A stretch of 60,494 nucleotides of DNA from Bacteroidota bacterium. Its GTDB lineage: Bacteria; Bacteroidota; Bacteroidia; Flavobacteriales; Weeksellaceae. The stretch is taken from the NCBI GenBank assembly GCA_018266955.1, contig JAFDZI010000006.1, positions 1 through 60,494 on the forward strand, written 5' to 3'. The notes beneath the pieces were generated by a model. The model was not told the origin of the DNA and made no database searches. It worked only from the letters and a program-made list of their open reading frames with translations. The translations under genes and the position numbers were made by a program. Numbering within the stretch: the stretch's first letter is position 1; each line of letters begins with the position of its first letter. Below are positions 29,144 to 37,778 of the stretch, piece after piece.

Positions 29144-30466
29144 TTATGAAGAAAAAAGTGTTTGATACAACAATACCACATTCAAAATAATGATAATTCC
29201 GGTAATGATCCAAGCCAACCAACGGAGCAAAGGGCGATTCACAAACCTTCCCATTTTGGCTTTACTGCTGGTGAACATTACCAAAGGGACCACAGCAAAA
29301 CTTAATTGCATAGACAATATCACTTGACTGAGAACCAACAATTCGCCAGTTCCTTTTTCTCCATAAATAATGGTAACCACCAAAGCTGGCACCACGGAAA
29401 TTAGTCGAGTAATCAGCCTTCTTAACCAAGGTTTCAATCTTAAATTTAGAAAACCTTCCATCACGATTTGTCCTGCCAAAGTCCCGGTTAAGGTTGAATT
29501 TTGACCTGAAGCCAATAAGGCAATTGCAAAAAAAACAGAAGCCAAACTAGTTCCCAAAATAGGTGCAAGAAGTTCGTGGGCATCGGTTATTTCGGCCACT
29601 TGATGATTTCCACTGGTGTGAAAGGTGGCAGCAGCAACAATTAAAATTGCAGCATTAATAAAAAAAGCAAGAAATAGAGAGAAAGTACTGTCGATAGTGG
29701 CAAACTTAATGGCTTCTTTTTTCCCTTCAAAACTTCTTTTGTAGTTTCTTGTTTGAACAATACTGGAATGTAAATATAAATTATGGGGCATAACGGTAGC
29801 GCCAAGTATCCCTATGGCAATATACAACATCGATGGATTTGTGACCACTTCGGGCTGAGGCAAAAGTCCTTGTAGTAGAGGAAAAACATCGGGTTTACTA
29901 AGGATAATTTCGTATATAAAACAGCCAAAAATTGTTAGCATAAGCGTTGCTACTACTGCTTCTAACCAACGAAAACCTTTATGTTGAAGAAACAAAATCA
30001 ACAAAACATCAACAATGGTAATGACAATACCCCAAGTAAGTGGAATCCCAAAAAGCAAATTTAGTGCAATGGCCGAACCGATGACTTCTGCCAAATCGCA
30101 TGCTGCAATGGCTATTTCGCACAAGACCCACAATCCAAAATTGACTTTTGGTGAGAAATGATCCCTACAGGCTTGCGCCAAATCTCTTTCTGCCACAACA
30201 CCTAATTTAAGCGCCAAATGCTGCAAAACCATTGCAAAAATATTAGAAATCAAAATCACAGAAAGTAAAGTATATCCAAACTGAGAACCACCTGCTATAT
30301 CGGTTGCCCAATTTCCAGGGTCCATATACCCAACAGCTACCATCAATCCTGGGCCTAAAAAAGCAAATAACTTTTTCCAAAAACCAGCATTTTCTGGAAT
30401 TGGAATTGTTGCATGTGATTCAGGTAAAGATTTAGTGGAATTATTTTTTTGCCATGGTGATTTCAT
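29144..30466 (-). CDS. mntH: Nramp family divalent metal transporter (MntH-like)
   Basis: A 440-aa proton-coupled importer of Mn2+ and possibly Fe2+, with 11 or so membrane segments. The TM1 metal-binding motif is DPGNW (Asp49, Asn52). TM6 carries [14 protein letters not shown]; the methionine in MPHN is the residue that favours transition metals over calcium or magnesium in known Nramp proteins. It lies 71 nt from the helicase gene on the same strand but has its own strong promoter. An 18-bp palindrome in that promoter suggests repression by a metal sensor. Confidence 0.94.
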   Translation of the reverse strand: MKSPWQKNNSTKSLPESHATIPIPENAGFWKKLFAFLGPGLMVAVGYMDPGNWATDIAGGSQFGYTLLSVILISNIFAMVLQHLALKLGVVAERDLAQACRDHFSPKVNFGLWVLCEIAIAACDLAEVIGSAIALNLLFGIPLTWGIVITIVDVLLILFLQHKGFRWLEAVVATLMLTIFGCFIYEIILSKPDVFPLLQGLLPQPEVVTNPSMLYIAIGILGATVMPHNLYLHSSIVQTRNYKRSFEGKKEAIKFATIDSTFSLFLAFFINAAILIVAAATFHTSGNHQVAEITDAHELLAPILGTSLASVFFAIALLASGQNSTLTGTLAGQIVMEGFLNLRLKPWLRRLITRLISVVPALVVTIIYGEKGTGELLVLSQVILSMQLSFAVVPLVMFTSSKAKMGRFVNRPLLRWLAWIITGIIIILNVVLLYQTLFSS

Positions 30467-30470
30467 AACA

Positions 30471-30501
30471 CAAAAATAACAATGTTAGATGTTTCTAACA
30501 A
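30471..30501 (-). promoter_or_regulatory. Leaderless Nramp promoter with an embedded palindromic operator
   Basis: Minus-strand TATTTTTG (30478-30471) is 4 nt before the ATG, and TTG at 30501-30499 lies 20 bp upstream. The spacer between the two holds TGTTAGA-TGTT-TCTAACA (30483-30500), a perfect inverted repeat. A repressor bound there would block polymerase directly. The half-site TTAGA/TCTAA is shared with the operator at 25607-25631. Confidence 0.75.
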
Positions 30502-30591
30502 ATAAAATTTGAAAATTCTTAATTCTAACCGTTTTATTAATTTGAATAATATGATTAACTTCGTTGTTTATGAATGCATAATTCACTGTCT

Positions 30592-30599
30592 TATGTTTG
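30592..30599 (+). promoter_or_regulatory. Promoter -7 box of the GDPD gene
   Basis: TATGTTTG matches TAnnTTTG, 19 nt before the ATG at 30619. A TTG at 30564-30566 is 25 bp upstream, longer than usual. Confidence 0.45.
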
Positions 30600-30618
30600 G
30601 TTAATCAATAAAAACATC

Positions 30619-31317
30619 ATGCAATCCATTCCCAAAATCATAGCCCATCGAGGGTTTTTCAACTCGCAACCTCCCTGTTCTGAAAACTCAATTGAAGCCT
30701 TTACACAAGCGCAAAAATTAGGAATATTTGGCTCCGAATTCGACATTCGACTGACTCAGGATAAAGAATTAATTGTGTTTCATGATGCTTTTCATCAGAA
30801 TTTAAATATCTCCAAATCAAAAGTAGAAGACATTCAAAAAATTCCCTTACCAAAGGGTGAAAAAATCCCTTTATTAGAAGAGTTTCTAGCTCAGGGCAAA
30901 ACCCAACCTGATTTCAAATTAATTATCGAACTAAAGCCACCCACTTCTTTACATTCCAAAAAGTTAATGGTAAAAAAAGTTTTAGAAAAAATCCAAGAAA
31001 TACAATGTGAAGAGCAAGTTATTTTCATTTCATTCAGTCTCCATATTTGTCAGGAATTTAAACAACATTCCCAAAACCATCTCGTTCAATACTTAAATGG
31101 GGATAAAAATCCCAAACAATTACATGACCTGAATATAGATGGAATGAACTACCACTACTCCACTCTTTTGCAAAACCCAACATGGATAACAGAGGCAAAA
31201 GAATTAGGCTTGCAGACCAATTCTTGGACTATTAATGATAATAAGATATTTGAGCAATTAGCCGCTCAAGGTATAGACTTCATCACTACGGATACTCCTC
31301 ACCTTTTTAACTCTTAA
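30619..31317 (+). CDS. Glycerophosphodiester phosphodiesterase family protein
   Basis: A 232-aa GDPD-type TIM-barrel phosphodiesterase, expected to hydrolyse glycerophosphodiesters from lipid turnover. N-terminal motif IIAHRGF...ENSIEAF carries catalytic His/Arg/Glu. EFDIRLTQDKELIVFHDAFH gives the metal-binding Glu/Asp and catalytic His. KLIIELKPP holds another metal ligand, and SWTINDNKIFEQLAAQGIDF closes the barrel. There is no signal peptide from the chosen start. An in-frame ATG at 30574 lies upstream of the promoter box and was rejected. Confidence 0.92.
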   Translation: MQSIPKIIAHRGFFNSQPPCSENSIEAFTQAQKLGIFGSEFDIRLTQDKELIVFHDAFHQNLNISKSKVEDIQKIPLPKGEKIPLLEEFLAQGKTQPDFKLIIELKPPTSLHSKKLMVKKVLEKIQEIQCEEQVIFISFSLHICQEFKQHSQNHLVQYLNGDKNPKQLHDLNIDGMNYHYSTLLQNPTWITEAKELGLQTNSWTINDNKIFEQLAAQGIDFITTDTPHLFNS

Positions 31318-31350
31318 TAAAAGAGATTAACAAAACCTTAACCTAAACTC

Positions 31351-31382
31351 TTGTTTAAAAACAAAAGATGTTTGTAATTTTG
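31351..31382 (+). promoter_or_regulatory. Promoter of the SDR gene
   Basis: TAATTTTG (31375-31382) with TTG at 31351-31353, spacing 21 bp. The ATG follows by 20 nt. Confidence 0.65.
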
Positions 31383-31402
31383 TAGAAAAATTTTATTCAA
31401 CA

Positions 31403-32116
31403 ATGAATTTACATGGTAAAACAGCCATCATAACAGGTGGTAGCAGAGGATTAGGAAAGGCCATTGCCCTATGTTTGGCTCAAGAAGGAGTGAATATCGG
31501 AATCACCGGTAGAAATGAAGAAACATTGAAAAATGTAGTGCATGAAATTGAAAAATTCGGAGTAAGGGTGGCTTATGCCACTTTTGATATTAGTAAAGAA
31601 ACGGAAGTAAAATCTGGTTTTAGCCAATTGATCCATGATTTGGGCGAGGTTAACATTCTTATCAACAATGCTGGAATAGGAAACTTCGGAAAATTAGACG
31701 AAATGCCGTCCCAAACCTGGGAACAAGTAATACAAACCAACCTCTTCGGAGTTTATTATGCTGCACAATGCATTTATCCTCATTTAAAAGAATTGGGAGA
31801 AGGTGACATTATCAACATTGCATCGACTGCCGGACTAAAAGGAGGTGCTGGGATGTCTGCTTATGCCGCTTCTAAAGCTGCGGTTATTTCTCTTTCACAG
31901 TCCATGATGGCAGAATGGAGAAAAAACAACATTCGTGTTATTACACTTACGCCAAGTACCATAGCGACAGACATGAGTATTGATGGTGGACTAACCGATG
32001 GAAATCCGGAAAAAGTCCTTCAACCAGAGGATTTTGCAGAATGGGTGAGAGATATTTTGAAAATGAATCGTAGGGCGCTCATTGCCAATGGGTCTATTTT
32101 CTCTACCAATCCATAA
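31403..32116 (+). CDS. Short-chain dehydrogenase/reductase (3-ketoacyl-ACP reductase-like)
   Basis: A 237-aa NAD(P)-dependent oxidoreductase of the classical SDR family. The Rossmann glycine motif is TGGSRGLGKAI, the structural motif NNAGIGNFG, and the active site has Ser in NIASTAGLKGG and Tyr-x3-Lys in YAASKAA. The overall sequence is closest to FabG-type 3-ketoacyl reductases, but the substrate cannot be assigned with confidence because SDR sequences are poor predictors. It is monocistronic, with its own promoter and terminator. Confidence 0.88.
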   Translation: MNLHGKTAIITGGSRGLGKAIALCLAQEGVNIGITGRNEETLKNVVHEIEKFGVRVAYATFDISKETEVKSGFSQLIHDLGEVNILINNAGIGNFGKLDEMPSQTWEQVIQTNLFGVYYAAQCIYPHLKELGEGDIINIASTAGLKGGAGMSAYAASKAAVISLSQSMMAEWRKNNIRVITLTPSTIATDMSIDGGLTDGNPEKVLQPEDFAEWVRDILKMNRRALIANGSIFSTNP

Positions 32117-32126
32117 ATGGATTTTT

Positions 32127-32161
32127 AAAAAGCCTTGCTGACCAAGTCAACAAGGCTTTTT
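32127..32161. terminator. Bidirectional terminator between the SDR gene and proS
   Basis: An 11-bp stem AAAAAGCCTTG / CAAGGCTTTTT, extended by an inner TGAC-CAA-GTCA hairpin. It has T-tracts on both strands. Confidence 0.9.
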
Positions 32162-32163
32162 CT

Positions 32164-33639
32164 TTAGTATGCCTTAGCAAAAATAACTCGTCTGGTAGAT
32201 GGCTTTCCAGAAATAAGCGAAACCCCTTCTTCCAACTCTGCATCCAAAGGAATACAACGAATGGTTGCTTTGGTTTCTTCTTTTATTTGCTCTTCTTCTT
32301 CTGCGGTACCATCCCAATGGGCTGCAATAAAACCACCTTTTCCCTCCAACACTTTTTTAAATTCTTCATAAGTATCTACCTTGGTAATGTTTTCTGCGCG
32401 GAATTGATATGCTTTATTGTAAATCTCTTGTTGAATTTTCTTTAACAATTCATCAATATAAACATCTATATTTTCCAAAGAAACGGTTTCTTTGCTCAGC
32501 GTATCTCTTCGGGCAATTTCTACTGTTTTGTTTTCCAAATCTCTAGCCCCCATAGCTATTCTCACAGGTACACCTTTTAGTTCGTATTCAGCAAATTTCC
32601 AACCTGGTTTGTTTTTATCATCATCGTCAAATTTTACGGTAATGCCTTTAGCTCTTAACTTATTTTGAATATCCAATGCTACTTCTGAAATTTGTTTTAA
32701 TTGTTCTTCTCCTTTAAATATCGGTACAATCACTACCTGAATAGGCGCCAAAAGCGGTGGTAATACCAATCCAAAATCATCGGAATGTGCCATTATTAAA
32801 GCACCCATCAATCGGGTAGACACCCCCCAAGAAGTAGCCCAAGCGTGTTCTATTTTCCCTTCTTTATTGGTAAATTTCACATCGAATGCTTTTGCAAAAT
32901 TTTGTCCCAAGAAGTGGGAAGTTCCTGCTTGCAAAGCTTTTCCATCTTGCATCATGGCTTCTATACAATAAGTTTCGTCGGCACCGGCAAATCGTTCACT
33001 TGGTGTTTTCAATCCTTTTATCACCGGGACAGCCATGTGTCCTTCCACAAAATCGGCATATACCTTCAGCATTTTTTCAGTTTCCTCTACGGCTTCCTCA
33101 CGCGTTGCATGGGCAGTATGTCCTTCTTGCCACAAAAATTCGGCGGTTCTTAAAAACAAACGAGTTCTCATTTCCCAACGCACCACATTGGCCCATTGGT
33201 TAATCAGGATTGGGAGATCCCTATAGGACTGAATCCAGTTTTTATAAGTATTCCATATAATGGCTTCCGAAGTAGGTCTTACGATTAGTTCTTCTTCTAA
33301 TTTAGCCTCAGGATCCACAATCAGTTTTCCAGTATTTTCAGGATCTGTTTTTAATCTATAATGGGTTACAACAGCACATTCTTTGGCGAAACCTTCAGCA
33401 TTTTTTTCCTCCGCTTCAAACAAGCTTTTGGGTACAAATATGGGGAAGTAAGCATTTTGATGTCCTGTTTCTTTAAACATTTTGTCCAGCTGATCTCTCA
33501 TTTTTTCCCAAATGGCAAAGCCATAAGGTTTGATGACCATACAACCTCTCACCCCTGAGTTCTCTGCCAAATCAGCTTTTACTACTAATTCGTTGTACCA
33601 TTTGCTGTAATCTTCGCTTCTGGAAGTTAATTTTGCCAT
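32164..33639 (-). CDS. proS: Prolyl-tRNA synthetase, eukaryote/archaeal-like type
   Basis: A class II aminoacyl-tRNA synthetase of 491 aa. The start ([21 protein letters not shown]), the short length and the absence of the editing insertion domain mark the archaeal/eukaryote-like form. Motif 2 is in [28 protein letters not shown] (core RLFLRTAEF), with [12 protein letters not shown] as motif 3 region. The C-terminal part ends with the tyrosine of FAKAY, which contacts the active site in this type. The gene stops right at the terminator shared with the SDR gene. Confidence 0.97.
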   Translation of the reverse strand: MAKLTSRSEDYSKWYNELVVKADLAENSGVRGCMVIKPYGFAIWEKMRDQLDKMFKETGHQNAYFPIFVPKSLFEAEEKNAEGFAKECAVVTHYRLKTDPENTGKLIVDPEAKLEEELIVRPTSEAIIWNTYKNWIQSYRDLPILINQWANVVRWEMRTRLFLRTAEFLWQEGHTAHATREEAVEETEKMLKVYADFVEGHMAVPVIKGLKTPSERFAGADETYCIEAMMQDGKALQAGTSHFLGQNFAKAFDVKFTNKEGKIEHAWATSWGVSTRLMGALIMAHSDDFGLVLPPLLAPIQVVIVPIFKGEEQLKQISEVALDIQNKLRAKGITVKFDDDDKNKPGWKFAEYELKGVPVRIAMGARDLENKTVEIARRDTLSKETVSLENIDVYIDELLKKIQQEIYNKAYQFRAENITKVDTYEEFKKVLEGKGGFIAAHWDGTAEEEEQIKEETKATIRCIPLDAELEEGVSLISGKPSTRRVIFAKAY

Positions 33640-33696
33640 TTTTTTTCGCTTATTTTATTTAACTTTTTCTAGTATTTTAAATCCAAAACAAAAGAC

Positions 33697-33746
33697 TATA
33701 TTTGAAGTGTTCTTTCAATATGCTTTTTGGTATAATTTTGGTATAA
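33697..33746 (+). promoter_or_regulatory. Two promoter boxes and a tandem 11-mer before the Tyr/Gly-rich lipoprotein gene
   Basis: TATATTTG at 33697-33704 and TAATTTTG at 33733-33740 both match the -7 consensus. The second lies within a perfect tandem duplication of TTTTGGTATAA (33725-33735, 33736-33746). The ATG is at 33788. A minus-strand TATCTTTG (33761-33754) could serve proS with a long leader. Confidence 0.5.
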
Positions 33747-33787
33747 AATTATGCAAAGATAATTAATCTAAAATTCAATTAAATATC

Positions 33788-34735
33788 ATGAAAAAAAATA
33801 ATCTAAAAAAAAGGTTTAATATTCCTAAAATAAGAACCATTTTGGTTTTTACAGCAGGTTTATTTTTGGTTTCATGTTCAACACAAATGGGAGCTTATAG
33901 CGAAACAGATGGTGTTTATTACAATCCCAACAAGGACACATTACCTGTGGACACTTACGATAACTATGGTAACCAAGTGGGGGATGAATACAATTACAAC
34001 TCAGATGTAGCCCGTTTAGATGACAAAGCGATATATTCCAAAAATTACGACTGGGGAAAAGCCAGTCCAAATTCGGATTGGGGAAATTATACCGGAACTG
34101 AAGTAAATTATAACAATTGGGCTTCTCCTTATTATGGTTATGGTTACTCTCCTTATGGTTGGAATTTCGGGTTTAGCTTTGGCTACTCTTGGGGTTCTCC
34201 TTGGAACAATTGGTACGGATACAATCCATATTGGGGGTACAATTCTTACTGGAACTGGTACTCTCCATATTATGGGTACTACACTCCATATTATGGATAT
34301 TATTCACCATATTACTACAATTACTACCGTCCGGCTTATCCATACAGAAGAAGTGGACAGTCTGGTAACTTTGGAAATACCTACCAAGGAAATTTTGGCA
34401 ATGGCAATAAAATAGGCAACCAAAATTCGGGCTTCAGAGACAGAGGATTTAACAATTCCAACAATAGTAATGGCTTTGGAAGACCAAGCAATCAAGGGCA
34501 ACAAGGGAATTTCCAACGATACAGAAATAACAATACCAACTTTCAGCAAAACTCTATCCCAAGACCTACTCCACAATACCAACCTCCTAGAGACAATGGT
34601 GGCTTCAGAGGCAACGATGGCGGAGGATTCCGTTCTGGAGGCTTCGGTGGTGGCTCCACAGGTGGTGGTGGTGGATTCCGTTCCGGTGGTTCTTCTGGTG
34701 GCGGTGGCGGTATGAGATCTGGGGGATTCAGATAA
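33788..34735 (+). CDS. Tyr/Gly/Asn-rich low-complexity lipoprotein
   Basis: A 315-aa protein with lipobox LVSC (Cys30). After a polar stretch, residues about 115-185 are extremely rich in Tyr, Trp, Gly and Pro, with repeats like YSPYYGYYTPYYGYY. The following 80 residues are rich in Asn, Gln, Gly and Phe. The last 50 are glycine repeats with GGFRSGG and MRSGGFR. No catalytic fold is visible. Such composition is known from adhesive, amyloid-like or phase-separating polymers; a surface matrix or structural role is inference. A FadL-like porin gene follows by 34 nt, so the two are probably co-transcribed. Proteins of this sort may carry unrelated names in databases because they sit beside proS. 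Confidence 0.85.
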   Translation: MKKNNLKKRFNIPKIRTILVFTAGLFLVSCSTQMGAYSETDGVYYNPNKDTLPVDTYDNYGNQVGDEYNYNSDVARLDDKAIYSKNYDWGKASPNSDWGNYTGTEVNYNNWASPYYGYGYSPYGWNFGFSFGYSWGSPWNNWYGYNPYWGYNSYWNWYSPYYGYYTPYYGYYSPYYYNYYRPAYPYRRSGQSGNFGNTYQGNFGNGNKIGNQNSGFRDRGFNNSNNSNGFGRPSNQGQQGNFQRYRNNNTNFQQNSIPRPTPQYQPPRDNGGFRGNDGGGFRSGGFGGGSTGGGGGFRSGGSSGGGGGMRSGGFR

Positions 34736-34769
34736 ACAATTACTATAATAAACTATAATTAAACATATT

Positions 34770-36161
34770 ATGTTAAAAAAATATTTAAGCCTTTTGTCTG
34801 TTTCTGTATTTTATTTTACACAAGCACAAAATGTATCGGTATTAAAAAATACTATGGATGTGTATAATGGAGGTGGTTTACCAGGAACTGCAAAATACAA
34901 TGCTATGGCAGGTTCTTTAGGTGCATTGGGTGGTGATGCCTCTTCAGCTTTGGTAAACCCTGCCGGAATTGGTGTCGCAATTTCTGGGAGTTTTTCAGGA
35001 ACTTTGGCCATAAATAGCATCAGTAATAATAGCACTTTAGCTGGTGCTAGCAAGGATTATCAATTTAATAAAACCAATCTTGGTAATCTAAGTGGCATCG
35101 CAAGTTTCCAATTACTTACAGAAACTCCATGGAGATTTGTGAATGTTGGCGTAAATTATTCTTCAAAATCTATTGAAGATTATGTGGAAACCCCAGGTAA
35201 TAATAATTTAACATACGCCATCCCTGCTACTAGTGATGTATTAACTTACAAAGGACATGCGTTTAACCGATATGGAACAGTGGACAAAACCAACATTGCT
35301 ATCGGAGCTAATTATGACAACCAAATTTATCTAGGTGCTGGATTAAATTTTCATGGAGCTAGAATAGAACAATACGATTCTGCAGCTTTTTATTCCGCAG
35401 TGGATAAAAACATAGGATATTTCGAAAAACAAGACACCCCTTACACCGAGAGTGCCACTGGTTTTTCTGCCAACATTGGTATTATTGGCAAAGTAAGCAA
35501 TGAATTAAGATTAGGAGCCTCCATAGAAACTCCTACTTGGTGGACTATTAATAGAGTATATAACTATTATGAAAGTCCCAAAGATGGCACCGCTGCCGAA
35601 GACAGAAAACTCAGCACTCCCATGAAAGCAACCTTGAGTGCAGCAATGGTTCCGTCAAAAAACTTTGCCATCAACTTGGATTATACTTTGGGACTTGGTA
35701 AAAATAAATACACGGTGTACGGACCTGCTGAAAGAGAGCTAAACGAGTTCTACAACACCTATTCCAAAACAACTTCAGAAATTAAAGTGGGTGCCGAATA
35801 CCGTATAGACAAATTGAGATTGAGAGGAGGTTACGGTTACGAATCTAGTCCTTTGAAATCTGTAGGTTTAACCGAACTTACCATCAATGGTAACACAAAA
35901 GATCAAAATTACAATAACTTGCTATTGGGCGAAAGAAACACCTTTGGATTTGGTTTAGGATACGATTTTGGCGCTATATTCTTAGATGCCACCTACCAAA
36001 ATGTAAGTTCTAAATATAAAAATCCTTTCTTAAAAGGTGATGCCAACTACAATGCTGGTTATTTCTCCAACAAATATGTTGTGGAGTATGATGGTTCCTT
36101 AGTTTCAGATGTAAAAAGAAATCTAAACAATTTCTACATTACACTAGGCTGGAAGTTTTAA
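34770..36161 (+). CDS. OmpP1/FadL-like outer membrane protein
   Basis: A 463-aa beta-barrel with a signal peptide ending FTQAQ near residue 20. The N-terminal region KYNAMAGSLGALGGDASSALVNPAGIGV is the typical FadL/OmpP1 hatch sequence (core GALGGDASS...NPAG). Alternating amphipathic strands fill the rest, ending in ITLGWKF with a terminal aromatic residue. FadL-type channels move hydrophobic compounds by lateral diffusion; related flavobacterial proteins also act with the type IX secretion machinery. The substrate is unknown. It is the second gene after the Tyr/Gly-rich lipoprotein. Confidence 0.88.
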   Translation: MLKKYLSLLSVSVFYFTQAQNVSVLKNTMDVYNGGGLPGTAKYNAMAGSLGALGGDASSALVNPAGIGVAISGSFSGTLAINSISNNSTLAGASKDYQFNKTNLGNLSGIASFQLLTETPWRFVNVGVNYSSKSIEDYVETPGNNNLTYAIPATSDVLTYKGHAFNRYGTVDKTNIAIGANYDNQIYLGAGLNFHGARIEQYDSAAFYSAVDKNIGYFEKQDTPYTESATGFSANIGIIGKVSNELRLGASIETPTWWTINRVYNYYESPKDGTAAEDRKLSTPMKATLSAAMVPSKNFAINLDYTLGLGKNKYTVYGPAERELNEFYNTYSKTTSEIKVGAEYRIDKLRLRGGYGYESSPLKSVGLTELTINGNTKDQNYNNLLLGERNTFGFGLGYDFGAIFLDATYQNVSSKYKNPFLKGDANYNAGYFSNKYVVEYDGSLVSDVKRNLNNFYITLGWKF

Positions 36162-36184
36162 TTTCAAAAGATACTTTAATCCAT

Positions 36185-36220
36185 AAAAAAGGCTTTAACG
36201 ATTTTGTTAAAGCCTTTTTT
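36185..36220. terminator. Bidirectional terminator between the FadL-like gene and the ZIP gene
   Basis: A perfect 15-bp stem (arms 36185-36199 and 36206-36220; core GGCTTTAAC) with a 6-nt loop and T-tracts on both strands. Confidence 0.93.
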
Positions 36221-36252
36221 GAACTCATCATTAAGATTTGGTTCTCAACAGA

Positions 36253-36945
36253 TTAATGCTGGTGGAACAAATGACCAGTTAAAGCCAATGAAATACCCAC
36301 AATAACCCAAATGATCTTCTGCCAATCCATTTGATGATTTTTATTACTTTCAAATATTATCACTGATGAAATATGAAGAAAAATACCCCCTACAAGGGCT
36401 AAAAAATAAGATTCGTATTCTGGGTTAAAATACTTACCCAACAACATACCCAAGGGTGAGGACAAAGCAAAAAGGGTAACAATAATCAGAGGGATTGCTT
36501 TTATTTGCTTTTTATTAAACAGAAAAGCACCCAAAACAAAAGATATAGGTATATTATGCACCAAAATACCCAACAAATAGGGCGAATTGATTTGATGAAT
36601 ATTGGCCAAAGGAATTCCCTCTATAAAAGCATGAATGAAAAGTCCCACCATAAGGGCCAAAGGTAAAATCTGTTGCTGATCCGAATGTTGATGAAAATGC
36701 CCATGTTCAAAACCTTTGGTTAGATTTTCCAAAAACATTTGTAATAAAACACCTAATATTACAAAAAACCCAACATGCTTATTATCTGAATGATACACTT
36801 CAGGGAAAACCTCATTCAAACATATTGTAATTAAAAACCCGGCACTGACAATGAGTAAATTTTTGGCAAACTTTTCCTTAGAACCCAAAAATACACCCAA
36901 AAGTATCCCTAATACAACACTCAGTACGAGTAATAATACCATCAT
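36253..36945 (-). CDS. ZIP family metal transporter
   Basis: A 230-aa membrane protein with about eight hydrophobic segments. A histidine-rich loop, HGHFHQHSDQQ near residues 75-90, is typical of ZIP zinc/iron importers. The transport-site helices have HAFIEGIPLA and VHNIPISFVLGAF, matching ZIP TM4 and TM5. The substrate is probably Zn2+ or another divalent cation; this cannot be resolved. It starts 7 nt after the methyltransferase gene on the same strand, so the pair is likely an operon from the promoter at 37701. Confidence 0.88.
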   Translation of the reverse strand: MMVLLLVLSVVLGILLGVFLGSKEKFAKNLLIVSAGFLITICLNEVFPEVYHSDNKHVGFFVILGVLLQMFLENLTKGFEHGHFHQHSDQQQILPLALMVGLFIHAFIEGIPLANIHQINSPYLLGILVHNIPISFVLGAFLFNKKQIKAIPLIIVTLFALSSPLGMLLGKYFNPEYESYFLALVGGIFLHISSVIIFESNKNHQMDWQKIIWVIVGISLALTGHLFHQH

Positions 36946-36952
36946 AGAGATT

Positions 36953-37696
36953 CTATTTTGATTTTATAAATAAATTAATTGCTCTAGGAGAAGTTTCTAA
37001 ATCGAAATTGGACAAATGATAATCGCCCCAAATTGCTTTTCTTTCAAATCCAAATTCTTGTGCATAGGCTTGTATTTGTTCTATGGTATGCAATTTTACT
37101 TTTTCAAAATAATGAAAATCCTGCCCTTGGTCTCTAAAACGAATATCTTTAATCACATGCTCGTTTTCTATCCTTTTTTGAATATGAAAATCTATACCTC
37201 CTTTATGGATAGTAGCTTCAGGAACCAAGGTATTTTGCACCCATTTTTCGTTCAGGAAATCAAGTACAAAAATTCCTCCTTCATTTAATGCATGATGTAC
37301 CGAAGCAAAAACTTTTCTATCATCCTGCTCATCATCAAAATAACCGAAACTGGTAAACAAATTATACACGGCATCCACCTTTTGAGATACCACATTAGGG
37401 TAAAGCTCATCTCTCATATCATGTACATCAAAGGCTAACCCGTTGTTTGTAAATTCTTTTTTCGCAAAAGCAATACTTTCTTCGGACAAATCGACACCTA
37501 AGACATCATATCCCAAATGATGTAAAAAATAAGAATGCCTCCCCTTTCCACACGCCAGATCGATAATGGATGAATGTGGAGGTAATGCATTATATTGAGA
37601 GAGTTTTTTAATAAAAATCTCTGCTTCTTGAAAATCTCTATCACTATACAAAATGTGATAATATTCGGTATTAAACCAATCTTTGAACCATGCCAT
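36953..37696 (-). CDS. Class I SAM-dependent methyltransferase
   Basis: A 247-aa cytosolic methyltransferase. Motif I is IIDLACGKGRHSYFLHHLGY (SAM-binding GxGxG variant), followed by LGVDLSEESIAFAKK and a post-I acidic residue in FDVHDMRDEL. The active-site region is AVYNLFTSFGYFDD, and VLDFLNEKWV follows. The substrate is unknown. It is the first gene of a two-gene unit with the ZIP transporter. The ATG at 37696 follows the promoter box by 4 nt. Confidence 0.88.
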   Translation of the reverse strand: MAWFKDWFNTEYYHILYSDRDFQEAEIFIKKLSQYNALPPHSSIIDLACGKGRHSYFLHHLGYDVLGVDLSEESIAFAKKEFTNNGLAFDVHDMRDELYPNVVSQKVDAVYNLFTSFGYFDDEQDDRKVFASVHHALNEGGIFVLDFLNEKWVQNTLVPEATIHKGGIDFHIQKRIENEHVIKDIRFRDQGQDFHYFEKVKLHTIEQIQAYAQEFGFERKAIWGDYHLSNFDLETSPRAINLFIKSK

Positions 37697-37700
37697 AGTG

Positions 37701-37708
37701 CAAAAATA
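37701..37708 (-). promoter_or_regulatory. Promoter -7 box of the methyltransferase-ZIP operon, predicting a leaderless mRNA
   Basis: Minus-strand TATTTTTG, exact, 4 nt before the ATG. It diverges from another leaderless promoter at 37765, and only 56 bp separate the two boxes. Confidence 0.6.
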
Positions 37709-37764
37709 ATTCTTTTTAAACGAAAAACTCCTAGGGATAAAAATTTATTATACTTCAAAGTGCT

Positions 37765-37772
37765 TATCTTTG
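37765..37772 (+). promoter_or_regulatory. Promoter -7 box of the rRNA methyltransferase gene, predicting a leaderless mRNA
   Basis: TATCTTTG, exact, 6 nt before the ATG at 37779. A TTG at 37770 in the same frame overlaps the box and is not a plausible start. Confidence 0.6.
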
Positions 37773-37778
37773 CAAACT

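Noticed and set aside
34134..34415. Overlapping frames in the Tyr/Gly-rich gene with long open stretches
   Set aside because: They are shadows caused by the low-complexity composition of the real gene; amino-acid content is implausible.
36185..36220. Perfect palindromes after genes considered as mobile-element ends or operators
   Set aside because: They lie between convergent genes with T-tracts on both sides, which is typical of bidirectional terminators; the same holds for 15475, 19408, 32127 and 53616.
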